A DNA stretch of 64,000 bases from an uncultured Sulfitobacter sp. (GTDB lineage: Bacteria > Pseudomonadota > Alphaproteobacteria > Rhodobacterales > Rhodobacteraceae). How positions within the stretch are numbered: position 1 is the first letter of the stretch; the number at the start of each line of letters is the position of its first letter. Made by a program: the position numbers and the translations under genes. The DNA lies in the NCBI GenBank assembly GCA_937928635.1, contig CALFWM010000011.1, positions 1 to 64,000 on the forward strand, given 5' to 3'. The notes below the pieces were generated by a model, which was not told where the DNA came from, made no database searches, and saw nothing but the letters and a program-made list of their open reading frames with translations. Shown here piece after piece: positions 55,595-64,000 of this stretch.

Positions 55595-56845
55595 ATGACC
55601 TATCACCCCAAATCGGATTTCATGCGTGTCATGATGGAGCGCGGTTTTCTCGCGGACTGCACCGACTATCAAGGCCTTGATGAAGCGCTTCTGAAAGGCG
55701 GCCAACCTGCCTATATCGGTTTTGACGCGACGGCCAAGTCCCTGCATGTTGGCTCCCTGATCCAGATCATGATGCTGCGCTGGCTGCAAAAGACCGGCGG
55801 CAAGCCGATCACCCTGATGGGCGGGGGCACCACCAAGGTGGGCGATCCCTCGTTTCGCGCGGATGAACGCCCGCTGATGAACACCGAGCAGATTGACGCC
55901 AATATTGCGGGCATCCGCCAAGTCTTCTCCGCCTACCTGACCTACGGCAACGGTGCGTCCGATGCGCTGATGATCAACAACGCCGAATGGCTGGATGGTC
56001 TCAACTACCTCGATTTCCTGCGCGACATCGGGCGGCATTTCTCGATCAACCGCATGCTGGCCTTTGAATCCGTCAAATCGCGGCTGGACCGTGAACAATC
56101 GCTCAGCTTCCTAGAATTCAACTACATGATCCTGCAAGCCTATGATTTCATGGAACTTCACCGCCGCTACGGCTGCATCATGCAGATGGGCGGAAGCGAT
56201 CAATGGGGCAATATCGTCAACGGCATCGACCTCACCCGCCGGGTGATTGAGGGCGAGGTTTTCGGCCTCACCTCTCCGCTGCTGACCACGTCGGATGGCA
56301 AGAAGATGGGCAAATCGCAATCCGGTGCGGTTTGGCTCAATGCCGACATGCTCTCCCCTTACGAATTCTGGCAGTTCTGGCGCAACACCACGGACGCGGA
56401 TGTGGGCCGCTTCCTGAAACTCTACACCGAACTTCCGGTGGAAGAATGTGACCGCCTGGGCACCTTGGAAGGCGCTGAGATCAACGCGGCAAAGGTGAGC
56501 CTTGCGAACGAAGTCACCACCCTGTTGCACGGGGCGGATGCGGCACAGGCGGCAGAGGCCACCGCACGCGAAGTCTTTGAAAAAGGCGGCGTGGGCGATG
56601 ATCTGCCCACGCTGACCCTTTCTGTCGCGGACGTGGGTGATGGCATGTCCATCGTGCAACTGCTGGTCAAATCCGGGCTTGCCGGTTCTGGCAAAGAGGC
56701 CAAGCGTCTGATCGCTGAAAACGGCGCGAAACTGGATGATGAACCCCTGACCAACGCCGGGTTGATGGTGAATGCAGAGGCCCTTGCGACCCCCATCAAG
56801 CTCTCCGCCGGCAAAAAGCGTCACGCGTTGGTGCAATTGGGATGA
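55595..56845 (+). CDS. tyrS: tyrosyl-tRNA synthetase
   Basis: A 416-residue class I aminoacyl-tRNA synthetase. The HIGH-type motif is LHVGSL, and the KMSKS-type motif is [11 protein letters not shown]. The tyrosine pocket includes [15 protein letters not shown] and the tRNA-binding S4-like C-terminus ([16 protein letters not shown]) is present. The start at 55595 follows GAGG. Confidence 0.97.
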   Translation: MTYHPKSDFMRVMMERGFLADCTDYQGLDEALLKGGQPAYIGFDATAKSLHVGSLIQIMMLRWLQKTGGKPITLMGGGTTKVGDPSFRADERPLMNTEQIDANIAGIRQVFSAYLTYGNGASDALMINNAEWLDGLNYLDFLRDIGRHFSINRMLAFESVKSRLDREQSLSFLEFNYMILQAYDFMELHRRYGCIMQMGGSDQWGNIVNGIDLTRRVIEGEVFGLTSPLLTTSDGKKMGKSQSGAVWLNADMLSPYEFWQFWRNTTDADVGRFLKLYTELPVEECDRLGTLEGAEINAAKVSLANEVTTLLHGADAAQAAEATAREVFEKGGVGDDLPTLTLSVADVGDGMSIVQLLVKSGLAGSGKEAKRLIAENGAKLDDEPLTNAGLMVNAEALATPIKLSAGKKRHALVQLG

Positions 56846-56847
56846 GT

Positions 56848-56867
56848 GATGGGTGACATCACCCATC
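56848..56867. terminator. hairpin after tyrS
   Basis: GATGGGTGA-CA-TCACCCATC is a perfect 9+2+9 inverted repeat directly after the tyrS stop. No T-run follows, so termination is uncertain. Confidence 0.5.
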
Positions 56868-56871
56868 CCAC

Positions 56872-56893
56872 GTAGGCCGGGATTCACCCCGGC
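56872..56893. repeat. CGTAGG-headed palindromic repeat, copy 5
   Basis: GTAG, then GCCGGG-ATTCA-CCCGGC (approximate spacing). Related by head and form to the CGTAAGG copies. It lies between tyrS and the FemAB-like gene. Confidence 0.55.
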
Positions 56894-56925
56894 ACCCCGC
56901 ATAAATCGGTCAAATCACCCATCCC

Positions 56926-56949
56926 GTAGGATGGGTGCTCGCACCCATC
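56926..56949. repeat. CGTAGG-headed palindromic repeat, copy 6
   Basis: GTAGG, then ATGGGTGC-TC-GCACCCAT (56931-56948), a perfect 8+2+8 stem. Same head as copy 5 and a different stem. Confidence 0.6.
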
Positions 56950-57000
56950 ACCCACGCCCATCTTAACCCCGCCTTAACCACACATACCCCAAACAAAAGC

Positions 57001-57834
57001 ATGTTCGATCATGCGCCTTCCTCAGACCACTCCCTCCTCCAGGACCCCGCCTTCGCCGCCACCTTGCGCGCTCTGGGCCAAACCCCTTTGCACCTGCCAA
57101 ACGGCCAAATGCTCCTCTCCCGCCGCCTTTGCGGCATCCCGGTCCTCATGCTGCCCCGCGCCACGCCGCCCCCGGACCTCAACGCCCAGCTCAAGCATCT
57201 GAATCTGCACCGCCGCCCTTTGATCCTCTCGCCCGAAGACCCCTGCGCGCTCCCCCGCGCCATCCGCCTGCGCAAACCGCAAACCCGCGCCCTGCTGGAT
57301 CTATCGCCTGACCGCGAAACCCGCCGCGCCGCCCTGCACGGCAAATGGCGCAATGCCCTGCGCAAGGCCGAACGCGCTTCTTTAAAAATCCGCCGCACCG
57401 CCCTGCCGCCAGATCCTGATCACCCATTGCTGCGCGCGGAAACCGCTCAGGCGCACAAACGCCGCTATGGCAATTGGCCCAGCCCCCTGACCGCCATGTT
57501 CGCCAGTGTCGCCCCCAAACAAACCGTGCTGTTCACAGCCCTGAAAGGGCGCAGGCAACTGGCCCAATGCCTGTTCCTGCGCCACGGGGCACAGGCCACC
57601 TACCACATCGGCCATACAACTGACGCAGGCCGCGCGTTTGCCGCCCACACCCTGCTGATCTGGACCGCTGCCAATTGGCTGGCTGATCAAGGCACCCACA
57701 CCCTCGATCTGGGCCTGATTGACCCCACAAACCCCGGCCTCACCCGTTTCAAATTGCGCACCGGCGCCACCCTACACCCCACAGGCGGCACTTGGCTGCA
57801 CTGGTCCCCCCTTGCACGTACATCCCCGCCATGA
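57001..57834 (+). CDS. FemAB/GNAT-like acyltransferase, hypothetical
   Basis: A 277-residue protein. The start at ATG 57001 is likely but has only a weak ribosome site; the frame is open further upstream. GKWRNALRKAERASLKI and WTAANWLADQGTHTLDLGLI with GLTRFKLRTGATL resemble FemAB and GNAT-type acyltransferases. It is unusually rich in Arg, Pro and His, with a marked C-rich sense strand compared with its neighbours. Function unknown. Confidence 0.6.
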   Translation: MFDHAPSSDHSLLQDPAFAATLRALGQTPLHLPNGQMLLSRRLCGIPVLMLPRATPPPDLNAQLKHLNLHRRPLILSPEDPCALPRAIRLRKPQTRALLDLSPDRETRRAALHGKWRNALRKAERASLKIRRTALPPDPDHPLLRAETAQAHKRRYGNWPSPLTAMFASVAPKQTVLFTALKGRRQLAQCLFLRHGAQATYHIGHTTDAGRAFAAHTLLIWTAANWLADQGTHTLDLGLIDPTNPGLTRFKLRTGATLHPTGGTWLHWSPLARTSPP

Positions 57835-57874
57835 TCATCTGAACACCTGTTCAAATCACCCGCGCGAGGCCTCC

Positions 57875-58630
57875 ATGCAGCTTTCCACCACCGCAGCCGT
57901 CATCACCGGAGGCGCCTCTGGCCTCGGCGAAGCCACCGCCCGCCACTTCGCCGCCCAAGGCGCACAAGTGACCCTGCTGGACCGCGACACCGAACGCGGG
58001 CCGCAAGTCGCCGCTGAAATCAACGGCCATTTCGCAGAAACAGACGTCACCGATGAAGCCTCCGTTCAGGCCGCCATCGCCCATGCGATGGAAAAGATGG
58101 GCAAAATCACCGTCTGCATTAATTGCGCAGGCATTGGTCCCGCCGCCAAAACTCTGGGCCGCGACGGCGCACACCCGCTGGACCTCTACCAAAAGATCAT
58201 CGACATCAACCTTGTGGGCACCTTCAACGTCGCCCGCCTGGCCGCTGTGGAAATTGCCAAAAATGACCCCGAACCAGACGGTGCGCGCGGCGTGATCATC
58301 AACACCGCCTCCATCGCCGCCTTTGATGGGCAAAAGGGGCAAGTCGCCTACGCCTCCTCCAAAGGCGGCGTGGTCGGTATGTGCCTGCCCATGGCCCGCG
58401 ATCTGGCCCGCGACGGCATTCGCGTCATGACCATCGCACCGGGCATCTTTGCCACGCCGATGCTTGCGGGCCTGCCCGACGAGGTTCAGGCTTCCCTTGC
58501 CGCTGACGTGCCCAACCCCGCGCGGCTGGGAGACCCCAATGAGTACGGGCGCTTGGCGGCGTTCATTGTTGAAATGGGCTATCTGAATGGCGAGGTCATC
58601 CGCTTGGATGGCGCGTTACGGATGCGCTAA
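57875..58630 (+). CDS. short-chain dehydrogenase (3-hydroxyacyl-CoA dehydrogenase type II-like)
   Basis: A 251-residue SDR. The start at 57875 follows GAGG. The NAD motif is [25 protein letters not shown] is the NNAG-type motif, and the catalytic YASSK is in [12 protein letters not shown]. The overall sequence resembles HSD17B10/3-hydroxy-2-methylbutyryl-CoA dehydrogenases, suggesting branched-chain or fatty acyl-CoA oxidation. Confidence 0.88.
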   Translation: MQLSTTAAVITGGASGLGEATARHFAAQGAQVTLLDRDTERGPQVAAEINGHFAETDVTDEASVQAAIAHAMEKMGKITVCINCAGIGPAAKTLGRDGAHPLDLYQKIIDINLVGTFNVARLAAVEIAKNDPEPDGARGVIINTASIAAFDGQKGQVAYASSKGGVVGMCLPMARDLARDGIRVMTIAPGIFATPMLAGLPDEVQASLAADVPNPARLGDPNEYGRLAAFIVEMGYLNGEVIRLDGALRMR

Positions 58631-58732
58631 GCGCGCGCGCATACGCCGCAGGATGATGGCAGATATCGGCGGATCCACCCGGTCGATTAAGAAATTTGTG
58701 ACGCACTCAAAGGTGCACAGGGGTTGCCAGCA

Positions 58733-58752
58733 TGCATTTGCATCCAAATGCA
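58733..58752. other. perfect inverted repeat between SDR and uup
   Basis: TGCATTTG-CATC-CAAATGCA is a perfect 8+4+8 palindrome in the 140-bp gap between the converging SDR and ABC-F genes. It could be a shared transcription stop, though no T-run follows. Confidence 0.5.
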
Positions 58753-58770
58753 GCCCACAACCGCGGCCTT

Positions 58771-60579
58771 TCACCCGTCATTCTTCTCTTCCAGCTCCAG
58801 CCATTTTTCCTCGGCTGAAACCAGCTTTTCCTGACGTTTTACAAGTGCTTGCGTGGCTTTGTTAAACTTGGTTGGTTCGCGCGTGAACAGCTCTGCGTCA
58901 CTCAGCAATTCTTCCAGTTTACCAATCTCCGCCTCCAGCCGTGCCATCTCTGCGGGCAAGGCCTCCAACCGGTGTCTCTCGGTAAAGCTCAACCTAGATC
59001 TTGCCGACTCTTTCGCCTGCGTTTTTGACGGTGACGCCTTCACTTTCGTCACGCTCTGCGCAAAATCATCCTGCCCCCGTTGGCGCAGGTAATCTGACCA
59101 GCCCCCGGCATAAACCGTGGCCCGGCCATCGCCCTCCATCGCAATGGTGGTTGCCGCCACGCGGTCCAGAAAATCCCGGTCGTGGCTGACCAGAATGACC
59201 GTTCCATCGTAGGTGCCCAGCAGTTCCTGCAACAGGTCGAGCGTTTCGACATCCAGATCATTGGTCGGCTCATCAAGCACCAAAAGGTTGGAGGGTTTCG
59301 CCATCAGTTTGGCCAGCAACAACCGCGCCTTTTCCCCGCCCGACAGTGAGCGCACAGGCGCCCGCGCGCGGCCCTCATCAAACAGAAATTCCTTAAGGTA
59401 TCCAACGACATGCTTGGGCACACCACGCACCAAAACCTGATCGGCCTTGCCGGAAACCCGCATCTCGGGATCGCCGGTCAGCGAGTCCCACAACGACATA
59501 TCCCCATCGAGCTGCGCGCGCGCCTGATCAAACAAGGCGAGTTCCAGGTTGGTGCCCAGTTTCACCTGACCTTCATCCGGCGTTTCGGTGCCAATCAGCA
59601 TGTTCAGCAGCGTCGTCTTGCCCACACCATTGGGCCCCACCAGCGCAATCCGGTCGCCCCGCTGCACGGTCAGGGAAAAGCTGCGCAGAATGATCTTTTC
59701 GCCGAACCTTTTGGCAATGCCATCCGCCTCAATCACTTTGCGCCCTGACTTGGGCCCGGCATCAAACGCCATAGCCGCCGTGCCTTGCCGTTTGATCTGC
59801 CCGGCCCGCTGCGCGCGCAAATCCTGCAGGGCGCGCACCCGTCCCTGATTGCGTTTGCGCCGCGCTGAAATGCCTTCAACCGCCCAGCGTGCTTCTGCCT
59901 TGATCTTGCGGTTCAGCTTGTGGCGCTGCATGTCTTCATCATCCCAGACCTTGTCGCGCCAGGCCTCAAATTCGCCAAATCCCGTTTCCTGACGACGTAC
60001 CATTCCCCTGTCAATCCAGAGGGTTGCGCGGGTCAATGCACGTAAAAACGCGCGGTCGTGACTGATAATCACAAAGGCCGTGCGCGTCTGTTTCAGCTCC
60101 GCTTCCAACCAGCCGATCGCTTCAATATCCAGATGGTTGGTGGGCTCATCCAAAAGCATCAATGCCGGTTCCTGCGCCATCAACCGCGCGAGGGCCGCGC
60201 GGCGCCGCTCCCCACCGGAGGCCGTGGCAACCAGGCGCGCAGGGTCAAACTTCAACCCCTCTCCGGCACGCTCCACCTTGTACATCTCACCGGGCTCCAA
60301 CCCATGTGCGGCAAACTCCCCAAGGGTCTCAAACCCTGCCAGATCGGGTTCCTGCTCCATGTATCCAACCGTCACGCCGGGGCCTGCAATCACATCCCCC
60401 CGGTCTGCCTCGACCAAGCCTGCCATGACTTTCATCAGGGTCGATTTCCCCGATCCATTGCGCCCCACAAGCGCCATCCGGTCGCCCGGTTGCACAACCA
60501 GCGACAGATCCTCAAAAACCGGATCCCCACCAAAGGTCAAAGATATATCAGTGAGTTGAAGCAAAGGTGCACGTGCCAT
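58771..60579 (-). CDS. uup: ABC-F family ATPase Uup
   Basis: A 602-residue protein. Domain 1: GRNGSGKST, the unusual signature TASGGERRR and MLLDEPTNHLD. Domain 2: GPNGVGKTT, LSGGEKARL and LVLDEPTNDLD. The C-terminal ~85 residues (from RHRLEALPAEMARLEAEIGK) form a coiled coil, typical of Uup. It is thought to act at stalled or immature ribosomes and in DNA-repeat stability. It lies downstream of bamE-olsB, after a repeat. Confidence 0.92.
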   Translation of the reverse strand: MARAPLLQLTDISLTFGGDPVFEDLSLVVQPGDRMALVGRNGSGKSTLMKVMAGLVEADRGDVIAGPGVTVGYMEQEPDLAGFETLGEFAAHGLEPGEMYKVERAGEGLKFDPARLVATASGGERRRAALARLMAQEPALMLLDEPTNHLDIEAIGWLEAELKQTRTAFVIISHDRAFLRALTRATLWIDRGMVRRQETGFGEFEAWRDKVWDDEDMQRHKLNRKIKAEARWAVEGISARRKRNQGRVRALQDLRAQRAGQIKRQGTAAMAFDAGPKSGRKVIEADGIAKRFGEKIILRSFSLTVQRGDRIALVGPNGVGKTTLLNMLIGTETPDEGQVKLGTNLELALFDQARAQLDGDMSLWDSLTGDPEMRVSGKADQVLVRGVPKHVVGYLKEFLFDEGRARAPVRSLSGGEKARLLLAKLMAKPSNLLVLDEPTNDLDVETLDLLQELLGTYDGTVILVSHDRDFLDRVAATTIAMEGDGRATVYAGGWSDYLRQRGQDDFAQSVTKVKASPSKTQAKESARSRLSFTERHRLEALPAEMARLEAEIGKLEELLSDAELFTREPTKFNKATQALVKRQEKLVSAEEKWLELEEKNDG

Positions 60580-60636
60580 GCCCGCCAGCTATCCTGCCCG
60601 GACAACGGGGTCAACGCCTCTCCTCTTTCTGGCCTT

Positions 60637-60705
60637 AACTCTTCCCGGAGGTTTGGAGGCAGAGCCTCCAACAAAAAATAAAATCGAACGCGGGGCTTGC
60701 CCCGC
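60637..60705. repeat. triple-palindrome element, copy 2
   Basis: AACTC/GAGGTT (imperfect), TTGGAGGC-AGA-GCCTCCAA (60653-60671, perfect), an A-rich linker, and GCGGGGC-TT-GCCCCGC (60690-60705). The order and spacing equal those of 21262-21328. On the minus strand GCGGGGC...GCCCCGC is followed by a T-rich run, and the olsB stop is adjacent, so it may serve as the olsB terminator. Confidence 0.6.
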
Positions 60706-60708
60706 CCC

Positions 60709-61461
60709 TTATACCAGGGCCCGCAACAGGCGTTGCCGTGCGGGCGGGATCGCATTGATTTCAAGCCCGGTAAACACATGCAGCGTGTCCATATGCGCAT
60801 CCACCACCGCATGGTCACTCACCCAGCCCCCCATCATCAGATAGGTCCGCAACAAGGGCGGCATCGCCCGCATGGCCTGCTTCAGCCGCAAGGGTTGCGG
60901 CGCGGCTTGATCGAATCGAAACACCTCGGGCGCCTTCACCCGCAGGGGCCAGCGCGACGGCGCAAGATGCCGGGCGTTCAACAGCGCAAAAGCATCCAGA
61001 TAAGGGGCCGGGTCCGTGCCCAGAAAAGAGGAACAGCCAAACAGCATCTGCACACCGTGATGATCCACCTGATCGGTTATCATGGCCCAAGCCAGCCGCA
61101 CAATATCCGGGTCACGCCGCCCCGCTTGCACGCAAAATCGCCCCATTTCCATCATCAGGCCCGGATAGCCCTCCAGCGCAGACAGATCATAGAATTGTGC
61201 CCCGTAGCTGCGCGTCAAATCACCGGGGTCCAGCAGCAACAGACGAAAACAACCCACCAGGGCGCGGCTGCCCCGCCCTTCAATCACAACATGCATGGCG
61301 TGAGCGTCATAGGCGTCTGCGTCATGGGCAACGGCTGTGCCAAAACACTGCGCGCGAAAGGCCTGCACGCGGCGCACATCGACCTCCGAGTGAGCCACGC
61401 GCGCGCAGTATCGCCCTTTGTCCAACGTCTTGGAAAACCGGTCTGGCGCGGCGGTGCTCAC
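60709..61461 (-). CDS. olsB: L-ornithine N-alpha-acyltransferase (OlsB)
   Basis: About 250 residues of the GNAT acyltransferase type that makes lyso-ornithine lipid from ornithine and acyl-ACP. The core GRYCARVAHSEVDVRRVQAF, MMEMGRFCVQAGRRDPDIVR and QMLFGCSSFLGT match OlsB. The start is uncertain: GTG 61461 gives a normal length, while an open frame reaches GTG 61569, inside the bamE end. Ornithine lipids are common in roseobacters. No olsA is adjacent. Confidence 0.82.
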   Translation of the reverse strand: MSTAAPDRFSKTLDKGRYCARVAHSEVDVRRVQAFRAQCFGTAVAHDADAYDAHAMHVVIEGRGSRALVGCFRLLLLDPGDLTRSYGAQFYDLSALEGYPGLMMEMGRFCVQAGRRDPDIVRLAWAMITDQVDHHGVQMLFGCSSFLGTDPAPYLDAFALLNARHLAPSRWPLRVKAPEVFRFDQAAPQPLRLKQAMRAMPPLLRTYLMMGGWVSDHAVVDAHMDTLHVFTGLEINAIPPARQRLLRALV

Positions 61462-61498
61462 AGCGGCACAGGCCAAAAGGCCCGTGTCCTGCGTGCCA

Positions 61499-61963
61499 TT
61501 ACCCGCCAAAGCCAGCCGGATTGAACCGACCAAGGTTGCCCAGAAGCTGCCGGATAAAGCTCTGGTCACTGACAGAGGCCGAGGTCACGCGCCGCTGCAA
61601 TACCACAACCTGCCCGTTTTCCAGCCCAAAGCGTTCAACGTTTTGCACAATGCCTGATTCTGAAAAACTGATCGCGACAACCTGCCGTTCAATTTCACGC
61701 GGGCGCAGCGGGCCATAAGACCGTTTGCGGCTGCGCACATAATAATAACCACTGTCGTTCAGCACCCCGGCGGAGGACGGCGTACCAACCTTCGTGGCAA
61801 CAGTTTCGCGGCTGTCCGTGCCCACCACAACTTCGGCAAGGTCTTCGGGGGTTGGCACATAGCCGTGATTCCTGAACTGAGCGACACAGCCAGACAAACC
61901 GACCACGGCCCCCAAAAGCGTGAGGCGCACCACCGCAGTACGGGTTCGGCTTTTTTTGTGCAT
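61499..61963 (-). CDS. bamE: outer-membrane assembly lipoprotein BamE/SmpA family
   Basis: A 154-residue lipoprotein. The signal VVRLTLLGAVVGLSGC gives a lipobox LSGC at about residue 26. The SmpA/OmlA domain follows: YVPTPEDLAEVVVGTDSRET and GTPSSAGVLNDSGYYYVRSR. It belongs to the complex that inserts barrel proteins. It diverges from yceD, as often in alphaproteobacteria. Confidence 0.92.
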   Translation of the reverse strand: MHKKSRTRTAVVRLTLLGAVVGLSGCVAQFRNHGYVPTPEDLAEVVVGTDSRETVATKVGTPSSAGVLNDSGYYYVRSRKRSYGPLRPREIERQVVAISFSESGIVQNVERFGLENGQVVVLQRRVTSASVSDQSFIRQLLGNLGRFNPAGFGG

Positions 61964-62056
61964 GTTGACTGCCCTCTTGCCCTTGGAACGTCTGGCTTTT
62001 ATTCCGCATACACCATGCAGCCCCCTCGGTTCAAGAAACGAAAATATAGCCCTATC

Positions 62057-62608
62057 ATGTCAAAGCTCCCCCCAAGTGACAGCGCCCTGCGCGTGGCCGA
62101 CCTGTCGCAGAACACGCCGGTCACCTTTTTGATACGCCCGGAGCCTGCCCATCTGGCGGTAATTACGCAGGCCCTGGGCCTGACCGCCCTGCGCAAACTC
62201 AGCTTTGAAGGGCACTTGCGCGCCGTTGGCAAAACCGATTGGCGGTTGAGCGGGCGTTTGGGGGCCACGGTTGTGCAGCCCTGTGTGGTCACCCTGGAAC
62301 CGGTGACAACCCGAATTGACAAAGACATCGAGCGGCAGTTCATCGCAGATTACGCAGACCCGGAGGATCCCGAGGTCGAAATGCCAGAAGATGAAACCAG
62401 CGAAGCACTGGGTGTCTGGATTGACCCGGATGCCGTCATGCAAGAGGCGCTGGCCCTTGCCCTGCCGGATTATCCACGCAAGGACGGCGCGGAATTGGGG
62501 CAAATGGTCTATACCAAACCCGGCGACGTCCCGATGACGGATGAGGATGCGCGCCCCTTTGCCGGGCTGGCCGGTCTCAAGGCGCAGCTCGACAAAGGCA
62601 GCGATTGA
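62057..62608 (+). CDS. yceD: YceD family protein (DUF177)
   Basis: A 183-residue protein. The C-terminal half shows the zinc-free DUF177 pattern LGATVVQPCVVTLEPVTTRI, then VEMPEDETSEALGVWIDPDA. YceD is linked to 23S rRNA accumulation and lies before rpmF in many bacteria. The start at 62057 is preferred over upstream frames by family length; the ribosome site is weak. Confidence 0.9.
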   Translation: MSKLPPSDSALRVADLSQNTPVTFLIRPEPAHLAVITQALGLTALRKLSFEGHLRAVGKTDWRLSGRLGATVVQPCVVTLEPVTTRIDKDIERQFIADYADPEDPEVEMPEDETSEALGVWIDPDAVMQEALALALPDYPRKDGAELGQMVYTKPGDVPMTDEDARPFAGLAGLKAQLDKGSD

Positions 62609-62637
62609 TCCGCGTGAAGCGCGCATAAAATACCTGC

Positions 62638-62665
62638 TTGCATAGACGCTCTTTCACAGTATTTT
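62638..62665 (+). promoter_or_regulatory. possible rpmF-plsX promoter
   Basis: TTGCAT (62638-62643), 16 bp, TATTTT (62660-62665). It is the best -35/-10 pair in the 198-bp yceD-rpmF gap, but weak. Nothing else was seen in this gap. Confidence 0.35.
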
Positions 62666-62806
62666 GCCGCCCTCACCCCAATTAAGGTTGGACATCGCGG
62701 CCCGTGCGGCCTAAAGCGACGTCACGCCCGCAAGGGGATAGATCGAAACACGGCTTCGCCCCCCATTTGCAGGGGCCAACAGCCCCGAATGACAAAGGCA
62801 CCAGAC

Positions 62807-63013
62807 ATGGCTGTCCAGCAGAATAAAGTTTCCAAGTCGCGCCGCAACAACCGCCGTGCGCACGATTCGCTTTCCGCCGCGAACCCGAATGAGTGCTCCA
62901 ACTGTGGTGAAGAAAAGCGCCCGCATCATATTTGCGCCTCCTGTGGTCACTATGACGACAAAGAAATCGTCGCGCTTACAGAAGAGATCGACCTGGAAGA
63001 TGACGCAGCGTAG
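62807..63013 (+). CDS. rpmF: 50S ribosomal protein L32
   Basis: A 68-residue ribosomal protein with [20 protein letters not shown] and a zinc ribbon of two CxxC pairs (Cys30/33 and 43/46). It starts at 62807 behind AAAGG. The C-terminal acidic tail ([10 protein letters not shown]) is usual in alphaproteobacteria. It is followed by plsX. Confidence 0.97.
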   Translation: MAVQQNKVSKSRRNNRRAHDSLSAANPNECSNCGEEKRPHHICASCGHYDDKEIVALTEEIDLEDDAA

Positions 63014-63072
63014 GCTGCGCCAAACCCACAGGGTCTGATTAACCGCGACAACATAAAGAGGCATTCGCACCC

Positions 63073-64000
63073 ATGACGGCTTTGACCGATCATCATGACG
63101 CGAAGGCATCTCCTGATCCATCAGGGCGCACCCTTATCTCGGTTGACGGCATGGGGGGCGATGAGGGCCCGGCAGCTGTTGTTGCCGGGTGTTCTTTGTC
63201 TGCGAAAGCAAATCCCGATCTCGCCTTCATTCTGCACGGAGACGAGGGCCAGCTGACCCCATTGGTCGCCAAACGCCCCGAGTTGAACGGGCGCTGCGAA
63301 GTGCGTGCCACCACCGAGGTGGTCACCATGGATGACAAACCCTCGCAGGTCGTGCGCACAGGCAAAAACACTTCGATGTGGTCCACGATTGAGGCGGTAC
63401 GTTCGGGGGAGGCCTCCGTTGCCGTGTCCTGTGGCAACACCGGCGCGCTGATGGCGATCTCCATGATCCGCCTGCGCAAACTGCCCGGTGTAAACCGCCC
63501 CGCCATTGCCGTGCTTTATCCGTCGTCCAACCCGCAGGGGTTCAATGTGATGCTGGACGTGGGCGCGGATGTGCGTGCAGACCCGGATGATCTGCTGCGC
63601 TATGCGCTGATGGGCATGTCTTATGTGCGCAATGGTCTTAACATCGACCGCCCCCGCGTCGGCCTGCTGAATGTCGGCACCGAAGAGCATAAAGGGCGCG
63701 CCGAGCTGAAAGAAGCCTTTGATCTGATTCGCGACCATGCGGAGGATGCGGGCTATGAATTTGTCGGATTCGTTGAAGGTGGCGACATTTCGGGCACAAA
63801 ATCTGATTTGATTGTGACCGACGGTTTCACCGGCAATGTGGCGATCAAGACCGGTGAAGGCACCGCAAGTCTTGTTGGGGCGCGCCTGCGCGAAGCGTTC
63901 AAATACTCCCCCCTGTCTCGTCTGGCCTCCCTGCTCGCCTATACCTCTCTGCGCCGTTTGCGCCATCGGATTGATCCGCGCCGCGTGAATGGCGGCGTGT
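63073..64000 (+). CDS. plsX: phosphate acyltransferase PlsX (3' end beyond window)
   Basis: 309 residues are visible, with no stop before 64000, so the gene is cut by the window end. It makes acyl-phosphate from acyl-ACP for phospholipid synthesis. Segments: ISVDGMGGDEGPAAVVAG, VSCGNTGALMAISM, LLNVGTEEHKGRAELKEAFD and VTDGFTGNVAIKTGEG. The start at 63073 follows AAAGAGG. The N-terminal ~20 residues (TALTDHHDAKASPDPSGR) are an extension before the usual start. Confidence 0.95.
   Translation, partial: MTALTDHHDAKASPDPSGRTLISVDGMGGDEGPAAVVAGCSLSAKANPDLAFILHGDEGQLTPLVAKRPELNGRCEVRATTEVVTMDDKPSQVVRTGKNTSMWSTIEAVRSGEASVAVSCGNTGALMAISMIRLRKLPGVNRPAIAVLYPSSNPQGFNVMLDVGADVRADPDDLLRYALMGMSYVRNGLNIDRPRVGLLNVGTEEHKGRAELKEAFDLIRDHAEDAGYEFVGFVEGGDISGTKSDLIVTDGFTGNVAIKTGEGTASLVGARLREAFKYSPLSRLASLLAYTSLRRLRHRIDPRRVNGGV

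Overview
This 64 kb window looks like a chromosomal segment of a Roseobacter-group alphaproteobacterium (Rhodobacterales). The evidence is the GC-rich coding, the gene orders lptF-lptG-lptD-surA-pdxA-rsmA and bamE|yceD-rpmF-plsX, a TRAP-linked sugar-acid cluster, an ornithine-lipid acyltransferase (olsB), a Fur/Mur-type regulator without the CxxC motif, and DUF4167 and DUF1499 genes. No tRNA, rRNA, phage, insertion sequence or CRISPR array was found. All calls come from reading the sequence; no database search was run.

Layout. 0.2-16 kb: an accessory catabolic island for an unidentified sugar acid or similar polyhydroxy-carboxylate. It holds an IlvD/Edd dehydratase with a 2-hydroxyacid dehydrogenase (minus strand), a beta-hydroxyacid dehydrogenase, an FCD-type GntR regulator, and a long plus-strand operon: TRAP binding protein, enolase-superfamily dehydratase, two TRAP permeases, a phytanoyl-CoA-dioxygenase-like Fe(II)/2-oxoglutarate enzyme, an altronate-dehydratase-family protein, a Gfo/Idh oxidoreductase, a second beta-hydroxyacid dehydrogenase, an EamA transporter and an aldose 1-epimerase. 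A perfect FadR-type palindrome sits directly behind the -10 box of the operon promoter. 16-22 kb: small unknown genes, ndk, a beta-helix lyase-like protein, an ABC-F ATPase and a retropepsin-like protease. 22-32 kb: holC-pepA, then the outer-membrane operon lptFGD-surA-pdxA-rsmA with a lipoprotein gene. 32-40 kb: DUF4167, prfA-prmC, two DUF1499 paralogues, two tandem ureohydrolases with an M20 amidohydrolase, and mazG. 40-50 kb: a nucleoside hydrolase-GNAT-selO operon, two EamA transporters, a DUF533 protein, a DEAD-box helicase, fur and an AbrB-family membrane protein. 50-64 kb: enolase, GNAT, a FAD oxidoreductase, a cupin-desaturase pair, anmK|tyrS, a FemAB-like acyltransferase, an SDR, uup, olsB, bamE, yceD, rpmF and plsX (cut by the window end).

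Between genes the window carries several families of palindromic elements. The most striking is a 98-bp inverted-repeat element present twice (17065-17162 and 21397-21494) with two compensatory base-pair changes in its outer stem, and perhaps a third diverged copy at 32203-32294. A second family has the head CCGTARG followed by a variable hairpin; in two places it supplies the TAA stop codon of the adjoining gene. A third family, a triple hairpin, follows one gene and precedes another. The best candidates for something undescribed are the dioxygenase-containing sugar-acid cluster with its operator, and the covarying 98-bp element.
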